Positions 7,899 through 16,496 are shown, numbered from the stretch's first letter. The stretch is 64,000 nucleotides of DNA from Myxococcus xanthus (GCF_006402735.1 NZ_CP017174.1:2049001-2113000); one strand, 5' to 3'. A program made the numbers and translations. The notes: generated by a model not told the origin, from the letters alone.

Positions 7899-9353
7899 TC
7901 ACGGACCTGCCGCGCCATCCTGCCTACAAAGAAGCTCTGCGATGGGAGCCCGGTCCACGTCGACTTGCAGCTGGCGGGCAGCGATGGCGGCCGCACGCCC
8001 CAGGACCCCGGTATAGGTGGGAAACGATAGCGGAACGTGGGCCAGCTCATCCACTCGCATTCCCGCCGCAATGGCAATTGCCGCAGTCTGGACCAGGTCG
8101 ACCGCCCGCTCACCCACGACGTGGCAACCGAGAATCTTCCGCGTAGCACGGTCGACGACGAGCTTGCAGAACCCGGTCGTTCGCCCATCGATGATGGTCC
8201 GGGTCGTCGTGTCGAAGCGCACCACGGCCACGGCGACGTCGTGCGTTTGACGCGCCTTCGCTTCGGTCAGGCCCGCTTGCGCGTACTCGGGATTGGTAAA
8301 GCTGCCAATGGGACACACCTCGTCCGCGACCGTAATCATGGGCGCTCGCGCTGTGTTGGAGCCCGCGACGAACCCGTCCTGCAATGCCTGGGGGACCAGC
8401 ATCCGGCGCCCCGTCACGTCTCCGGCGGCGAAGATGTGCGGCACGGAGGTTCGCAGATGCGCGTCGACGCGCACGAAACCTCGGGAGTCGGTCTCGACTC
8501 CCGCGGCCGCGAGGTTGAGTGCGGAGGTGTCCGCCGTCCAGCCCACCGCGACGACGACGAGCGCGGCCTCGACGCTGTCTCTCAGGTTGTCTCTGGCGAA
8601 GACCATCCGCACACCACCAGGTGCCTCCTCGAAGCGTTCAATGGCGCCGAAGTCCTCGCGCACGACCATGCCGGCCTGACGAAAGGACTCCGCGACAGCG
8701 GTGGACACGTCTTCGTCCTCGGTCGGCAGGATGCGCCCTGCCGCCTGGAAGAGCTGCACCCGCGTGCCGAACGCAGTGAAGACCGACGCTACCTGTGCTC
8801 CCGTGGCGCCACCGCCAACGACCACCATGGTCGGCGGAACGGTCGTCAGGCTCCAAGCGTCACTGTGGGTCGCCGTGAGATCGAATCCCGGGACCGGGAG
8901 GCGCCGGCTCACGCCGCCGGAGCAGAGGATGAACTTCTCCGCTCGAAACAACAGCCGGCGCTGGGTCTCGACAGTGTGCGGGTCCACGAAGCGCGCCGCG
9001 CCGGCGTGCTCGTATACGATGACCCCCGCCGCGGCGATTTGTTCGCGCAGGGCCGCTCGCGCGCGGACCTCTCCGGCGACCTCGCGCACGCGCGTCAGCA
9101 GCCGTGCGTAGTCCAGCACGGGCTCGCTCACTGCGATGCCATAGCGCCCCAGTTGCCGAGCGTCTCGGAGTAACCGTGCCGCCTGCGCCAGCGTCCTCAC
9201 CGGAACCGGCCCGTCGTGGGCCGCCATGCCGCCGAGTGCGTCGCGAGTGACAAGGGCGGTCCGGGCGCCCAGGTCGCCAGCGCGGAGCGCCGCGAGCAGC
9301 CCCGCGGGGCCGGCACCGATGACCACGACGTCCATGTTTTCCGAGCCGTTCAT
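7899..9353 (-). CDS. FAD/NAD(P) oxidoreductase of the dihydrolipoamide dehydrogenase fold lacking the redox cysteines
   Basis: A 484-residue protein. It has the N-terminal FAD motif DVVVIGAGPAGLLAALRAG, the NAD(P) motif VVVGGGATGAQVA, the second FAD motif HIFAAGDVTGRR, and the dimerisation domain (GFCKLVVDRATRKILGCHVV). Where this family has GGTCxNxGCxPSK, this protein reads GGMAAHDGPVPVRTL, so the redox-active disulfide is absent. The C-terminal His-Glu pair of disulfide reductases is also missing (LSFPTYTG). It should bind FAD and NAD(P)H but cannot be a classical disulfide reductase. The start overlaps the DyP peroxidase stop (ATGA), so it is the last gene of a four-gene operon and may pass electrons to, or protect, the peroxidase system. 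Confidence 0.85.
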   Translation of the reverse strand: MNGSENMDVVVIGAGPAGLLAALRAGDLGARTALVTRDALGGMAAHDGPVPVRTLAQAARLLRDARQLGRYGIAVSEPVLDYARLLTRVREVAGEVRARAALREQIAAAGVIVYEHAGAARFVDPHTVETQRRLLFRAEKFILCSGGVSRRLPVPGFDLTATHSDAWSLTTVPPTMVVVGGGATGAQVASVFTAFGTRVQLFQAAGRILPTEDEDVSTAVAESFRQAGMVVREDFGAIERFEEAPGGVRMVFARDNLRDSVEAALVVVAVGWTADTSALNLAAAGVETDSRGFVRVDAHLRTSVPHIFAAGDVTGRRMLVPQALQDGFVAGSNTARAPMITVADEVCPIGSFTNPEYAQAGLTEAKARQTHDVAVAVVRFDTTTRTIIDGRTTGFCKLVVDRATRKILGCHVVGERAVDLVQTAAIAIAAGMRVDELAHVPLSFPTYTGVLGRAAAIAARQLQVDVDRAPIAELLCRQDGAAGP

Positions 9354-10663
9354 GTCCGGAGGTCCGCCAGCCACCGCAGAGCCCGGAGCCCGGGCATGAA
9401 GCAGTACTCGCCTCCACGGGTGACCACGAACCGAGGAAGGCCTTGCATGCGCCTGGGGATGGGACGCTTTGGGACTGAGAACACGCCCGTCCCGTCGTTC
9501 GCGCCGGCGAGGGGGTCCTTCGCATCGCCCAGCCCGAGAAAGTCACCGCCGTTGATCCACTCCGATTGCACGAACTCGAACTGCCGTCCGAGGTGCGCGC
9601 CGATGAAGGCAAACATCAACCCTCGCTCGGCGCCGTCGTCCTCGAGGATGCCCTCGGGCAGTTCGGGCCCGTAGGCCGTTCCGCGCCGGATCATCCGATG
9701 GAGTCTGACCACGCCGGCGACGGACGCGTCGCGGGGATTCGCTCGCCGGACGTGCGACGCGGGAGGCGTCTTGTACCCGGTCGGGTCATCTGAATAGAGG
9801 AAGGCGTTGTTCCGTGACGAATCGGCGCCAAGGTCGGAATCGTCGTGGTGTGGGCACAGCGCCAGCGGCGCGCCGCTCCGCCACCTCCCCATCATCTTCG
9901 CTGCCAGAGACTCCTCGTCCTCCCGGCTGCTCGCGGTGGCCTTCAGGTACTGCCTGAACGAGGCCACCCGCTGATGAAGCTTGCGGAAGGCGACGTACGT
10001 CCCATTGCGGCCCAGGACGTCAGGCCAGGGCATCGGGGACACGCCGCCTGTCTCGTCGGGGTAGCCGAGGACGAATTCGCCTGCCTTGAGCGGTTCCTCG
10101 TGGGGATTGCTTCCTGGAATGCCGCTGCCCTCGACGGCCGGATGACTGATGCCGTCCTTGAAGCCGAACGGCTCCTTGCCGGTGCTCAGTGCGTGGCAGT
10201 CCTGACGCCAGATTGCCTTGATGCCGCCAAGCTCCCGCAGCGCCTTGCGCGCGCGCTCCAGCGCCGTTTCGAGTTGAACCTGCGTCGGCGAAAGCGCCGT
10301 CAGCACGACATGGACATCGCTCGTTCCCAGCGGTGGCTCCCAGTGTTCGGGGCTGCTCTCGCCGTCGTCTCCCAGTGCCTTCGCCCGGGCGGCCATCCCC
10401 TGTCGGAACTCCCATGCGAAGCTGTCCATCGAGTTTCGTGGCACGCCCAGCGCCTCGAGCCCGTGATACGTGAGCGCGACGCTGAGCCAGCAATCGGCGG
10501 TCGGGCTGCTCGGATGGGCGGCCGAGGCCACCACCGAGCAGAGCCGCCCCATCAACTCCCGCCCCGCGCTCCGGTCATCGATGCGGAGGAGGATATAGGT
10601 CGCGACGTAGGGAGAAGGGCGGGGTCGCAGCACTCCGCTCTGGATGTCGTCCAGTTCGAGCAT
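9350..10663 (-). CDS. DyP-type haem peroxidase
   Basis: A 437-residue protein. The start at 10663 (MLELDDIQSGVLRPRPSPY) lies one nucleotide past the stop of the preceding gene and matches DyP N-termini. The diagnostic distal motif GxxDG is present as FGFKDGISHPAVEGSG, the proximal histidine region as ASHVRRANPRD, and the family motif HRMIRRGTAYG follows. There is no Tat signal, so the enzyme is probably cytoplasmic or loaded into another compartment. DyP enzymes oxidise dyes, phenolics and other substrates with hydrogen peroxide. It is flanked in the operon by two proteins of unknown function and by a flavoprotein, an arrangement suggesting a dedicated peroxide-driven reaction. Confidence 0.9.
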   Translation of the reverse strand: MLELDDIQSGVLRPRPSPYVATYILLRIDDRSAGRELMGRLCSVVASAAHPSSPTADCWLSVALTYHGLEALGVPRNSMDSFAWEFRQGMAARAKALGDDGESSPEHWEPPLGTSDVHVVLTALSPTQVQLETALERARKALRELGGIKAIWRQDCHALSTGKEPFGFKDGISHPAVEGSGIPGSNPHEEPLKAGEFVLGYPDETGGVSPMPWPDVLGRNGTYVAFRKLHQRVASFRQYLKATASSREDEESLAAKMMGRWRSGAPLALCPHHDDSDLGADSSRNNAFLYSDDPTGYKTPPASHVRRANPRDASVAGVVRLHRMIRRGTAYGPELPEGILEDDGAERGLMFAFIGAHLGRQFEFVQSEWINGGDFLGLGDAKDPLAGANDGTGVFSVPKRPIPRRMQGLPRFVVTRGGEYCFMPGLRALRWLADLRT

Positions 10664-10664
10664 C

Positions 10665-11681
10665 TCAGTGGGCCGTGGCGAGGTTCTTCCAGAAACGCAC
10701 GAGGCTCTCATCCGCCCCGAACAAGGTGCTGAAGATGGTGGAGTCGGCGACCAGTACGTCGCCGGCCCTGCCGTCGCTCGGCGGCATCCACACCAGCGCA
10801 TTGAACTCGGTGTTTCCCTCGTTCGTGAAGGGATGGGGCCTGGTCAGGTCGATCGGCTGTTTCGCCAGGACACGAACGGAATGGGAGTCCTCCGTCGTGA
10901 CCGCGTAGTGCGGCAGGTGCATGTGGAAGTTGAAGTTCTGGACCCCGGAGAGCCAGCCGCGCGTATCCAGGTCTTCCATCACTGTCAAAGGGACGCTTCG
11001 GCTCGTTCCTTCGACAACGGCAGGGCGCAGACCCCAATGATTCTCGACGGGGACTCCCAGCCCCTTCATCAACGAGCGCGTATATCCGCCGAAGCGTTGC
11101 TGACGAGGCACCAGCGGGTCGCCATGATGGGCGTGTTCCAGGGCGCGCTCCTCCAGGTCCGGTGAGTGTCCGACGTCGTGGTGTGGGCCTATCACCAGGC
11201 AGGTGCCTTCGCGCTCAAGGAATGCGCGGACCGCTTCTATCTCCTCCGGGGCGGCCACCTGTCCGGTGACGTTGTGGTCCAGGCCGAAGACGAGCAGCGT
11301 GTCCGCATCGGAGAGGACCCTCTCGTCGAGTGGCAGAGAGAAGCCCGCCTGATCGACCCGCTGAAACATGGGGACCCGGTGCCCGGTGACCTCCTCGATG
11401 ACCCGTTGGAACTTCACCCATGCCCAGAAGAAGAGCTCCAGTGAGCCCGCGACTCCTTGCTGGAACCTCAGCGGGTCTGCCCACTGTGGGGACTCGTAGA
11501 CGGGCCAGAGGGCTCGGCGAACCTCGGTCATCGTCGAGAATCGGTTGTCCATTTCGGCAGGGTTTCGATTGGCTTCTCCGGGGTAGCTCCAGGACGTGTA
11601 GACGCTGACTCGCCGATGCCCCCGCAGGTATCTCCTCGGCGCGTGGTTCTGGTTGTACGTCCGCCCCGACGTTTCGCTCAT
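10665..11681 (-). CDS. Conserved hypothetical protein of the DyP operon
   Basis: A 338-residue soluble protein without signal peptide or membrane segment. The middle contains DTLLVFGLDHNVTGQVAAPE then AVRAFLEREGTCLVIGPHHD, resembling a GATase-like or ThuA-like alpha/beta fold in which a flexible partner chain is compared with a cutoff; no catalytic Cys is evident. Six or more histidines lie in HHDVGHSP, EHAHHGD and FHMHLPHY, possibly metal or haem ligands. The stop is one nucleotide before the DyP start and the start is 9 nt past the previous gene, so expression is coupled. Function is unknown; the context points to a partner of the peroxidase. Confidence 0.75.
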   Translation of the reverse strand: MSETSGRTYNQNHAPRRYLRGHRRVSVYTSWSYPGEANRNPAEMDNRFSTMTEVRRALWPVYESPQWADPLRFQQGVAGSLELFFWAWVKFQRVIEEVTGHRVPMFQRVDQAGFSLPLDERVLSDADTLLVFGLDHNVTGQVAAPEEIEAVRAFLEREGTCLVIGPHHDVGHSPDLEERALEHAHHGDPLVPRQQRFGGYTRSLMKGLGVPVENHWGLRPAVVEGTSRSVPLTVMEDLDTRGWLSGVQNFNFHMHLPHYAVTTEDSHSVRVLAKQPIDLTRPHPFTNEGNTEFNALVWMPPSDGRAGDVLVADSTIFSTLFGADESLVRFWKNLATAH

Positions 11682-11690
11682 GACATGCCT

Positions 11691-12224
11691 CTACTGCATC
11701 TGCTCGAGCATCTCGGCGAGCGCGGCCTTGATCTTCAGCGCCTTCTTGATTTCATCGCCCGTGAAGAACGGGTACTCGCCGTACTCGAGAAAGCTGTTGC
11801 ACTGGTGGTCTCGGATGAATTTGATGAACGCAGGCGTGTTGGTCTTCCAGTCCGTGGGAAACCCTTCGAGGTTCTCGAAGGCGGTGTTGATTCCGGACTG
11901 TGTGAAGAGTACGACCGCGTCCTCGGTGTATTTGTCGAAATCGGTGTCGAAGATGCCCTGATACATGAACCGGGTGTCGTCATCGAAGAGCACCCAGCGG
12001 AGGTAGTGGAGCTTGAGCGGCGCGAGAAGGTCGGGGTTGGCCTTGAGTGCTTCGGCGACCCTCTGGCCGTAGCCGCGCATTGCATCGGCGCGCCCCGGCT
12101 TGACATTGGCAACAATCGTGAAGCCATAACAAGCAGGGGTCTTCGGAAAAATCGGACCGTACTTCCCCCGCTCGAGGTGATCAGTCGACCTGGGAATGGC
12201 CATGGCCTGGGGCTTGATCTCCAT
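11691..12224 (-). CDS. Hypothetical protein, first gene of the DyP operon
   Basis: A 177-residue protein. The ATG at 12224 has AAGGAG about 9 nt upstream; an earlier in-frame ATG lacks such a site. The central part (YGFTIVANVKPGRADAMRGY, WVLFDDDTRFMYQGIFDTDF) alternates strands and helices in the way expected of a ferredoxin-like dimeric alpha+beta barrel. The C-terminus is Lys/Ala-rich (DEIKKALKIKAALAEML). No enzyme family can be assigned. It leads the operon, with only 9 nt to the next gene. Confidence 0.75.
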   Translation of the reverse strand: MEIKPQAMAIPRSTDHLERGKYGPIFPKTPACYGFTIVANVKPGRADAMRGYGQRVAEALKANPDLLAPLKLHYLRWVLFDDDTRFMYQGIFDTDFDKYTEDAVVLFTQSGINTAFENLEGFPTDWKTNTPAFIKFIRDHQCNSFLEYGEYPFFTGDEIKKALKIKAALAEMLEQMQ

Positions 12225-12600
12225 CGCGAGGCTCCTTCTGTGCGTCCACTTCAAAGCTTGTGGTGGGGCCTAGAAGCTGCAAGCACGTAGACGCTAGCGG
12301 AACGAGCACACGCTGCCCCGTCGCCTCGGCGCGCTGGGCCGCGAAGCCATTTCGGATCCGGCATCACGCCCTTCGGTGAGGCGCTGGTGCCGTCACCGTT
12401 CGGAATTGAAAGGCACAGTCGCACAGCCTGGGGGTTGACGGAGCACTTGGTCGCTCCGCTGCGAGATGGAATCGCCGCCCACACAATGTGAGGTGGAGCG
12501 CAGGTACCTGCACCTGAGTCCGACGGCAAGGTATGGGATGGCGACGCAGGAGCACCAGGCACGAAGGCGCCGCGATGTTCATCGCGAGGTCCGTGTTAAG
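12225..12600. other. Upstream region of the DyP operon, no gene seen
   Basis: No coding region is supportable here. It must hold the promoter of the minus-strand DyP operon; no convincing -35/-10 pair or operator palindrome was seen. It ends at the terminator hairpin at 12602. Confidence 0.4.
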
Positions 12601-12601
12601 C

Positions 12602-12633
12602 AAAAAGGCCCTGTCATCTCTGGCAGGGCCTTT
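12602..12633 (-). terminator. Rho-independent terminator (minus strand)
   Basis: Stem AAAGGCCCTG (12604-12613) pairs perfectly with CAGGGCCTTT (12624-12633) around a 10-nt loop. On the minus strand the stem is followed by further T residues (TTTTT in all), on the plus strand by only TTTC, so minus-strand termination is favoured. The nearest complete minus-strand gene upstream ends at 13072, more than 400 bp away, so it may terminate read-through from that operon or an unannotated small transcript. Confidence 0.75.
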
Positions 12634-12706
12634 CACGAGAAACACAGGGTCCCTCTGCGTCTTCTACTCGGGTGAAAACGAGGCGGCGGCGAGGCATACT
12701 GCGAGG

Positions 12707-12775
12707 ATGCGCATCGTCGCCGTCTCGGACACGCACCTCCTCCACGACGAGCTCGTGATGCCCCCGGGCGACATC
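12707..12775 (+). pseudogene. Start of a metallophosphoesterase gene (relic)
   Basis: MRIVAVSDTHLLHDELVMPP followed by GD is the canonical start of small calcineurin-like phosphoesterases (metal motif DxH). The following GDxxxxGD block and all later motifs are absent: the frame turns into unrelated sequence after about 23 codons. Only the first motif survives. Confidence 0.65.
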
Positions 12776-12838
12776 TACCGAGATAGGGACACGCTGGGGA
12801 TTCGCGAGGTGCCAGGTGCAGCACGTTGTTCGTGGCCG

Positions 12839-12895
12839 AATCCTTATGCAGAGAGTGTCATCGGCTCGATACAGCGGGAGCTGCTGGACCCCTGT
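12839..12895 (+). pseudogene. Integrase-core (transposase) fragment
   Basis: NPYAESVIGSIQRELLDPC matches the N-P-x-x-E-x-x-(I/N)-x-x-(I/R)-x-E-x-L-D signature around the last acidic residue of rve-type transposases (as in NPYAERLIGSIRRECLDH). It ends abruptly after DPC. It sits 60 bp from the phosphoesterase relic, so 12.7-12.9 kb is a mosaic of broken genes. Confidence 0.6.
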
Positions 12896-13071
12896 GCGAG
12901 TACTACGGCGGAATGCAGGTAGCCCTCCCGGAGGAAGTCTGGGTGGCTTACGAAAGCCAGACGTCGAGGCAACTGGCCCGGACGCTGGGTGGGTGCTCGG
13001 CCCGAGAAGCTGAAGAAGTGGGTTCTTTGAAACTCACTACGCAGCGATCGAGTACGAGACAGGCACAGGCG

Positions 13072-14388
13072 TCAGGGGACATACCGCTCGGCGGTGTTCA
13101 GTACGGCACCGCCGTCGGTCCCCCCGATGATGAGCACACTCCCTGATTCCAGCCATGTGGCCGTGTGATAGACGCGCGCCGATGACATGGGGGCGATGAA
13201 CTCCCAGGAGCCATCTCGGCGGAATATCTCCGCGGAGGCACGTGGCATTGCGTAGGGGCTGGAATACCCGCCCGCAATCAGCACCTCGCCCGAGGGCAAT
13301 GCGGTCGCCGTGTGAAAGAAACGGGCTTCCATCATTTCTCTCTGGGGCGTCCACGAAGTGCTGCTCAATTGAAAGAGTTCCGCTGCCTTGAGGACGCTCC
13401 CAGGTTCACCCTTGAGGGAGCCGGTAACCAAGATTCTTCCAGGAGGCAGCATCGTGGAGGCGTGCCCGTTGCGCCCATGTTCCATCTGCGCCGGGAGGAG
13501 TCGCCATCCCGCAGCCGGCTGAGTCCAGTCGTAGACCTCGGCCGTCGTCTCCGCTCCATCACCGTTGAAGCCACCGATGGCCACCACCACGCCCGTTTCC
13601 AGGAGGGTGAGCGTCAGTGCGTTGCGTTTGACTTTCAAGTTCCCAGCATCTGTCCAGGAGTCGCTGCCCGGGTGATAGAGCGCGGCGGTGTTCAGCCCGT
13701 CGAGAGGCGAGTCCCCGCCACCCGCCACCAGTACCTTCCCCGAGGGAAGCAGGACGGCGGCATGGCTGGCGCGTGCTCCGAGTGGGATGGGATTGGCAGG
13801 AATCCACTCATTCGCAGCCGCATCGTAGATTTCGGCACTGTTCAGCGCGCCACCTCCGGGGCCCCGGCCACCGACCACCAATACTTTTCCATTCGGTAAC
13901 AGGGTGGCCGTGTGGTCCATGCGCGCCGTCCCGAGGGTTGGCCCAGGACTCCAACTGTTTGATGAGACGGTGTAGAACTCCGTGGTGTTCGTGGGGGTGT
14001 TGCCCGAGCTACTCCCACCAACGACGAGCACTCGACCATTTCCCAGTTTCGTGGCCGTATGTCCTGTGCGCCGCGTCTGCATCGGTGCCACCGACTTCCA
14101 CCCCGGCGGTTCGCGCCCGCCATCCGGAGGTTCCCCGTCAGTGCCTGCGTCCGAACCGCCGTCCCCTCCGCCGTGCGGCCCGCCGTCCTCGCCGTGCGGC
14201 CCACCTCCATCGTTACCTCCATCCAGGCTGCCATTGCCATCAGGGCCCGCATCCGATGCGTCATCCAGGCATACGCCAGGTTCCCTGTTGCAGAATTGGT
14301 CCACCGCCTCATCGACGTCGAGGCACGCAGCGAGATGGACGCTGAGCACCAGCAATCCAAGGGCTGTCGAGCGAAGCAGGGGCTTCAT
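13072..14388 (-). CDS. Kelch-repeat lipoprotein
   Basis: A 438-residue protein. The ATG at 14388 overlaps the previous stop (ATGA) and gives a lipoprotein signal with Cys at residue 22 (LSVHLAACLDV). A Gly/Asp-rich linker (residues about 42-92) typical of myxobacterial lipoproteins follows. The rest is a Kelch-type beta-propeller of about six blades, each with the HTAT-x-L-x-(N/S)G-x-VLV(V/A)GG pattern, for example GHTATKLGNGRVLVVGG and SHAAVLLPSGKVLVAGG. Such propellers bind proteins or glycans at the surface. It is the last of three coupled genes that start with the coiled-coil protein at 16141. Confidence 0.8.
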   Translation of the reverse strand: MKPLLRSTALGLLVLSVHLAACLDVDEAVDQFCNREPGVCLDDASDAGPDGNGSLDGGNDGGGPHGEDGGPHGGGDGGSDAGTDGEPPDGGREPPGWKSVAPMQTRRTGHTATKLGNGRVLVVGGSSSGNTPTNTTEFYTVSSNSWSPGPTLGTARMDHTATLLPNGKVLVVGGRGPGGGALNSAEIYDAAANEWIPANPIPLGARASHAAVLLPSGKVLVAGGGDSPLDGLNTAALYHPGSDSWTDAGNLKVKRNALTLTLLETGVVVAIGGFNGDGAETTAEVYDWTQPAAGWRLLPAQMEHGRNGHASTMLPPGRILVTGSLKGEPGSVLKAAELFQLSSTSWTPQREMMEARFFHTATALPSGEVLIAGGYSSPYAMPRASAEIFRRDGSWEFIAPMSSARVYHTATWLESGSVLIIGGTDGGAVLNTAERYVP

Positions 14389-15284
14389 GGCCACCTTCCA
14401 GACACGAACGCGGACGTCCCATCCAGCCCGAATTGTAGGGGGCCTGGCTCCTCTGGCGACCCCAGCAGGTACATTCCCGTGGCGGCGCCCAGACCCACCA
14501 GGCCTCCCACCAGCAGCCCCACGGAGACTGTCTGCAGCCCGCGCGCGCTGCTGGCCACGCTCCGGGCCTCGGCCTGTGAGCCGATGTGCTGCGCCTTGTG
14601 AGCCAGCTTCGACTTCTTTCCCTCCGCCAATCCCCAGAAGACGCCCGCTGTGGCGACGAGGGCCCCTCCCGCCACCGCGGGGATGAGCGCTTGGTCTCGC
14701 AATGAGGAGTGCGAGCCGGACACCTCTAGCACTGGAGACGATGAAGACTCCGGGAGTCCCGAGGCCACCGCGGGAAGCGGCTCTCGTGGCGCCTGAACCC
14801 GCTGAGCCTCTGAGGGGGCCTCCATCTTCAGGGGCTCACGATTGACGCCTCGCGCGGCCAGCTCGTCCAGGACATCCTGGCGCATCGATTCGAAGTGCCG
14901 CTTCAGCTTGGGTGAGACAAGCAGCGGCAACTTCGCGGCGGGGTTCAAGAAGAGGGCCGCCTTGAAGGTGGCTTCGGAGTCGCTCAACCGCCCGCTCAAC
15001 TCCACCATGATGACGCCCTCGTAGAGCGCCAGCACGACCTGATCCTCAGGCCTCTTCGACATCGCCTTGCCGTGGACAACCTCCTCCAGTGCTCGCTCGT
15101 ACTCGAGGTCCCCTATCAATCGGTGGATGGAGACCGCACAGCGGTGCACGTCTGGGGAAACGTCGCCTCGGGCGCTCAGGGGGAGAAGGGAGAGCCCGAG
15201 GCACATGAGCCAGACGCAGGTGTCATGTCGCGACAGGCCGCTCGACAAAACGACTCTTGCATTGTCGTAGATGGAAGGATGCAT
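14385..15284 (-). CDS. Secreted/anchored protein of the coiled-coil operon
   Basis: A 299-residue protein starting at 15284 (MHPSIYDNARVVL). An apparent signal segment (LMCLGLSLLPLSARG) is followed by a helical TPR-like region (residues about 45-150) that mentions repeated loading terms typical of tetratricopeptide proteins, for example SEATFKAALFLNPAAKLPLL. A proline-rich stretch and then two Gly/Ala-rich hydrophobic segments follow (ALIPAVAGGALVATAGVFWG; VSVGLLVGGLVGLGAATG), which are likely membrane spans. This layout is common in myxobacterial proteins of unknown function near kinase genes. It lies 32 bp after the coiled-coil gene and overlaps the Kelch gene by 4 bp. Confidence 0.7.
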   Translation of the reverse strand: MHPSIYDNARVVLSSGLSRHDTCVWLMCLGLSLLPLSARGDVSPDVHRCAVSIHRLIGDLEYERALEEVVHGKAMSKRPEDQVVLALYEGVIMVELSGRLSDSEATFKAALFLNPAAKLPLLVSPKLKRHFESMRQDVLDELAARGVNREPLKMEAPSEAQRVQAPREPLPAVASGLPESSSSPVLEVSGSHSSLRDQALIPAVAGGALVATAGVFWGLAEGKKSKLAHKAQHIGSQAEARSVASSARGLQTVSVGLLVGGLVGLGAATGMYLLGSPEEPGPLQFGLDGTSAFVSGRWP

Positions 15285-15316
15285 GATGTCCTCTCGCGCA
15301 TGGCGTCCGACTTCGT

Positions 15317-16141
15317 TTACTGCTTCGACGTCACCGGGGATGGGGCGCTGCCATCCGGACTGGGGGGGACGGTGTTTCCGCGGGCCGCGTCGGAAGGCAC
15401 CACCCCTGTGTTGGAGCCCTGGCGCTGGTGGAACCAGGCGTCGGTGGACGAGTCCATGTATGTCTGCCCAAAGGGACCATGGGCGACGTCCTGCGCGTCC
15501 ATCGTTTTCATTGCGTCGAACGGAGCCCCAGGCGCTGCTCCGCTCCCGGCAGTCTGGATGACTTCCTGCGGCGGCGGGGGCGTCAATCCCAGCAACTTCT
15601 CCAACTCTGCCTTTCGGCTCGTGCCCTCGAAGGCCGAGTCGAGTTCGTTCTTCGTCGGCTTGACCTTGTCGATGTCCTTCTGACTGTAGGGGGGCGTCTT
15701 GGATTCCTCGACGGCCACCGCGTTCGCCTTGCGCATGGCCTCTTCGGCGTTCTTCGCGGCAAGGGCTGCCTTCTCCTCCGCGTCTTGGAGTTTCTGAGCC
15801 GCCATCCTGGATGCTTCGGTGGCCTCTTTGAGCTTCTTCTCCGCGGCGGCGAGGTCTTCCTTCGACTTTTTCGCCTCTGCGGGCGTCTGTCCTGGCCTCT
15901 CCGCGGCCTTGCGTGCAGCGGCGGCGGTCTTCTCCGCCTCGGCCTTCTGCCGTCGCGCGGTATCCGCGTCGCGCCTGGCCTGCGTCAGGTTGTCCCGGGC
16001 GGACGCCGCGGCCTTGCGCTTGGCCTCGGCGGCGAGCCGCGCCGTCTCCGCCTTCTGCCGGGCCTCCTCCGCGCGGCGCTGTGCTTCGGCGGGGTCGACT
16101 TTCGGAGCTCCAGAACCACCGACCGCTGTCACTGAACCCAT
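15317..16141 (-). CDS. Coiled-coil protein, short paralogue of the 1604-residue protein at 55 kb
   Basis: A 274-residue protein starting MGSVTAVGGSGAPKVDPAEA. Residues about 12-165 are a continuous Ala/Lys/Glu-rich coiled coil. The segments DIDKVKPTKNELDSAFEGT and KLLGLTPPPP are nearly identical to DIDKVKPTKNELDSAFEGT and KLLGFAPPPP of the protein at 55074. Similarity continues to PDGSAPSPVTSKQ here versus PDGSYTSTVTSKE there; then this protein stops while the other continues for about 1330 residues. It is therefore the N-terminal module alone, either a truncated copy or a free version. The upstream DNA on the opposite strand still carries the kinase-side promoter block. Confidence 0.8.
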   Translation of the reverse strand: MGSVTAVGGSGAPKVDPAEAQRRAEEARQKAETARLAAEAKRKAAASARDNLTQARRDADTARRQKAEAEKTAAAARKAAERPGQTPAEAKKSKEDLAAAEKKLKEATEASRMAAQKLQDAEEKAALAAKNAEEAMRKANAVAVEESKTPPYSQKDIDKVKPTKNELDSAFEGTSRKAELEKLLGLTPPPPQEVIQTAGSGAAPGAPFDAMKTMDAQDVAHGPFGQTYMDSSTDAWFHQRQGSNTGVVPSDAARGNTVPPSPDGSAPSPVTSKQ

Positions 16142-16250
16142 GGGACATCTCCTCTCGATGGGGCTTTGCGCCCCCTTGTCAGGATTGAAACAGGCGCCGT
16201 GCACGTGATTGGAGGGCCGGGCATGAGGCATGCCCGAGGTGCGTACGTCC

Positions 16251-16330
16251 TGCGCGAGTCGATGCGTGTCTGCCCCTGCAATCGAGAAGAAAGAGGGAGG
16301 TGGCCCACCGACGTCCCAAAAATCTCGGGA
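16251..16330 (+). promoter_or_regulatory. Conserved divergent promoter block, copy 1 (kinase missing)
   Basis: Reads TGTCTGCCCCTGCAATCGAG, then GAAAGAGGGAGGTGGCCCAC, then CGACGTCCCAAAAATCTC. The same series in the same order precedes both kinase genes (minus strand of 54734-54810 and 20574-20655). Here it sits upstream of the coiled-coil gene but points to the right, where no kinase start follows. The kinase that should be here has been lost. Confidence 0.75.
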
Positions 16331-16496
16331 GACGACGCTGGCGGAGCCGGTGGCTCAGCGCTCTCGAATCAGGGTCGTCAGCCTCTACGCACGTGGGCAC
16401 CGCTGGCGGCGGCGTGGCCCTGGCAAGTCGGCGGGACGTGGGCGCGTCAGGCGTGCCAGCAGTCGGGCGCCCGACGGCAGATGGGCGCCGAGGGCT

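Noticed and set aside
9216-9674. Plus-strand genes across the DyP operon and other long antisense frames in GC-rich genes
   Set aside because: These frames are shadows of genes with conserved motifs on the other strand and have no motifs, start signals or signal peptides of their own.
14100-14260. Tandem repeat or CRISPR-like array
   Set aside because: It is the Gly/Asp/Pro-rich linker of the Kelch lipoprotein; there are no direct repeats with unique spacers. No CRISPR array was seen anywhere in the window.
14385-16148. A single 587-codon gene in this frame
   Set aside because: The upstream half overlaps the coiled-coil gene in another frame and is low-complexity Arg/Gly-rich; the real start is the ATG at 15284, supported by a signal-like segment.
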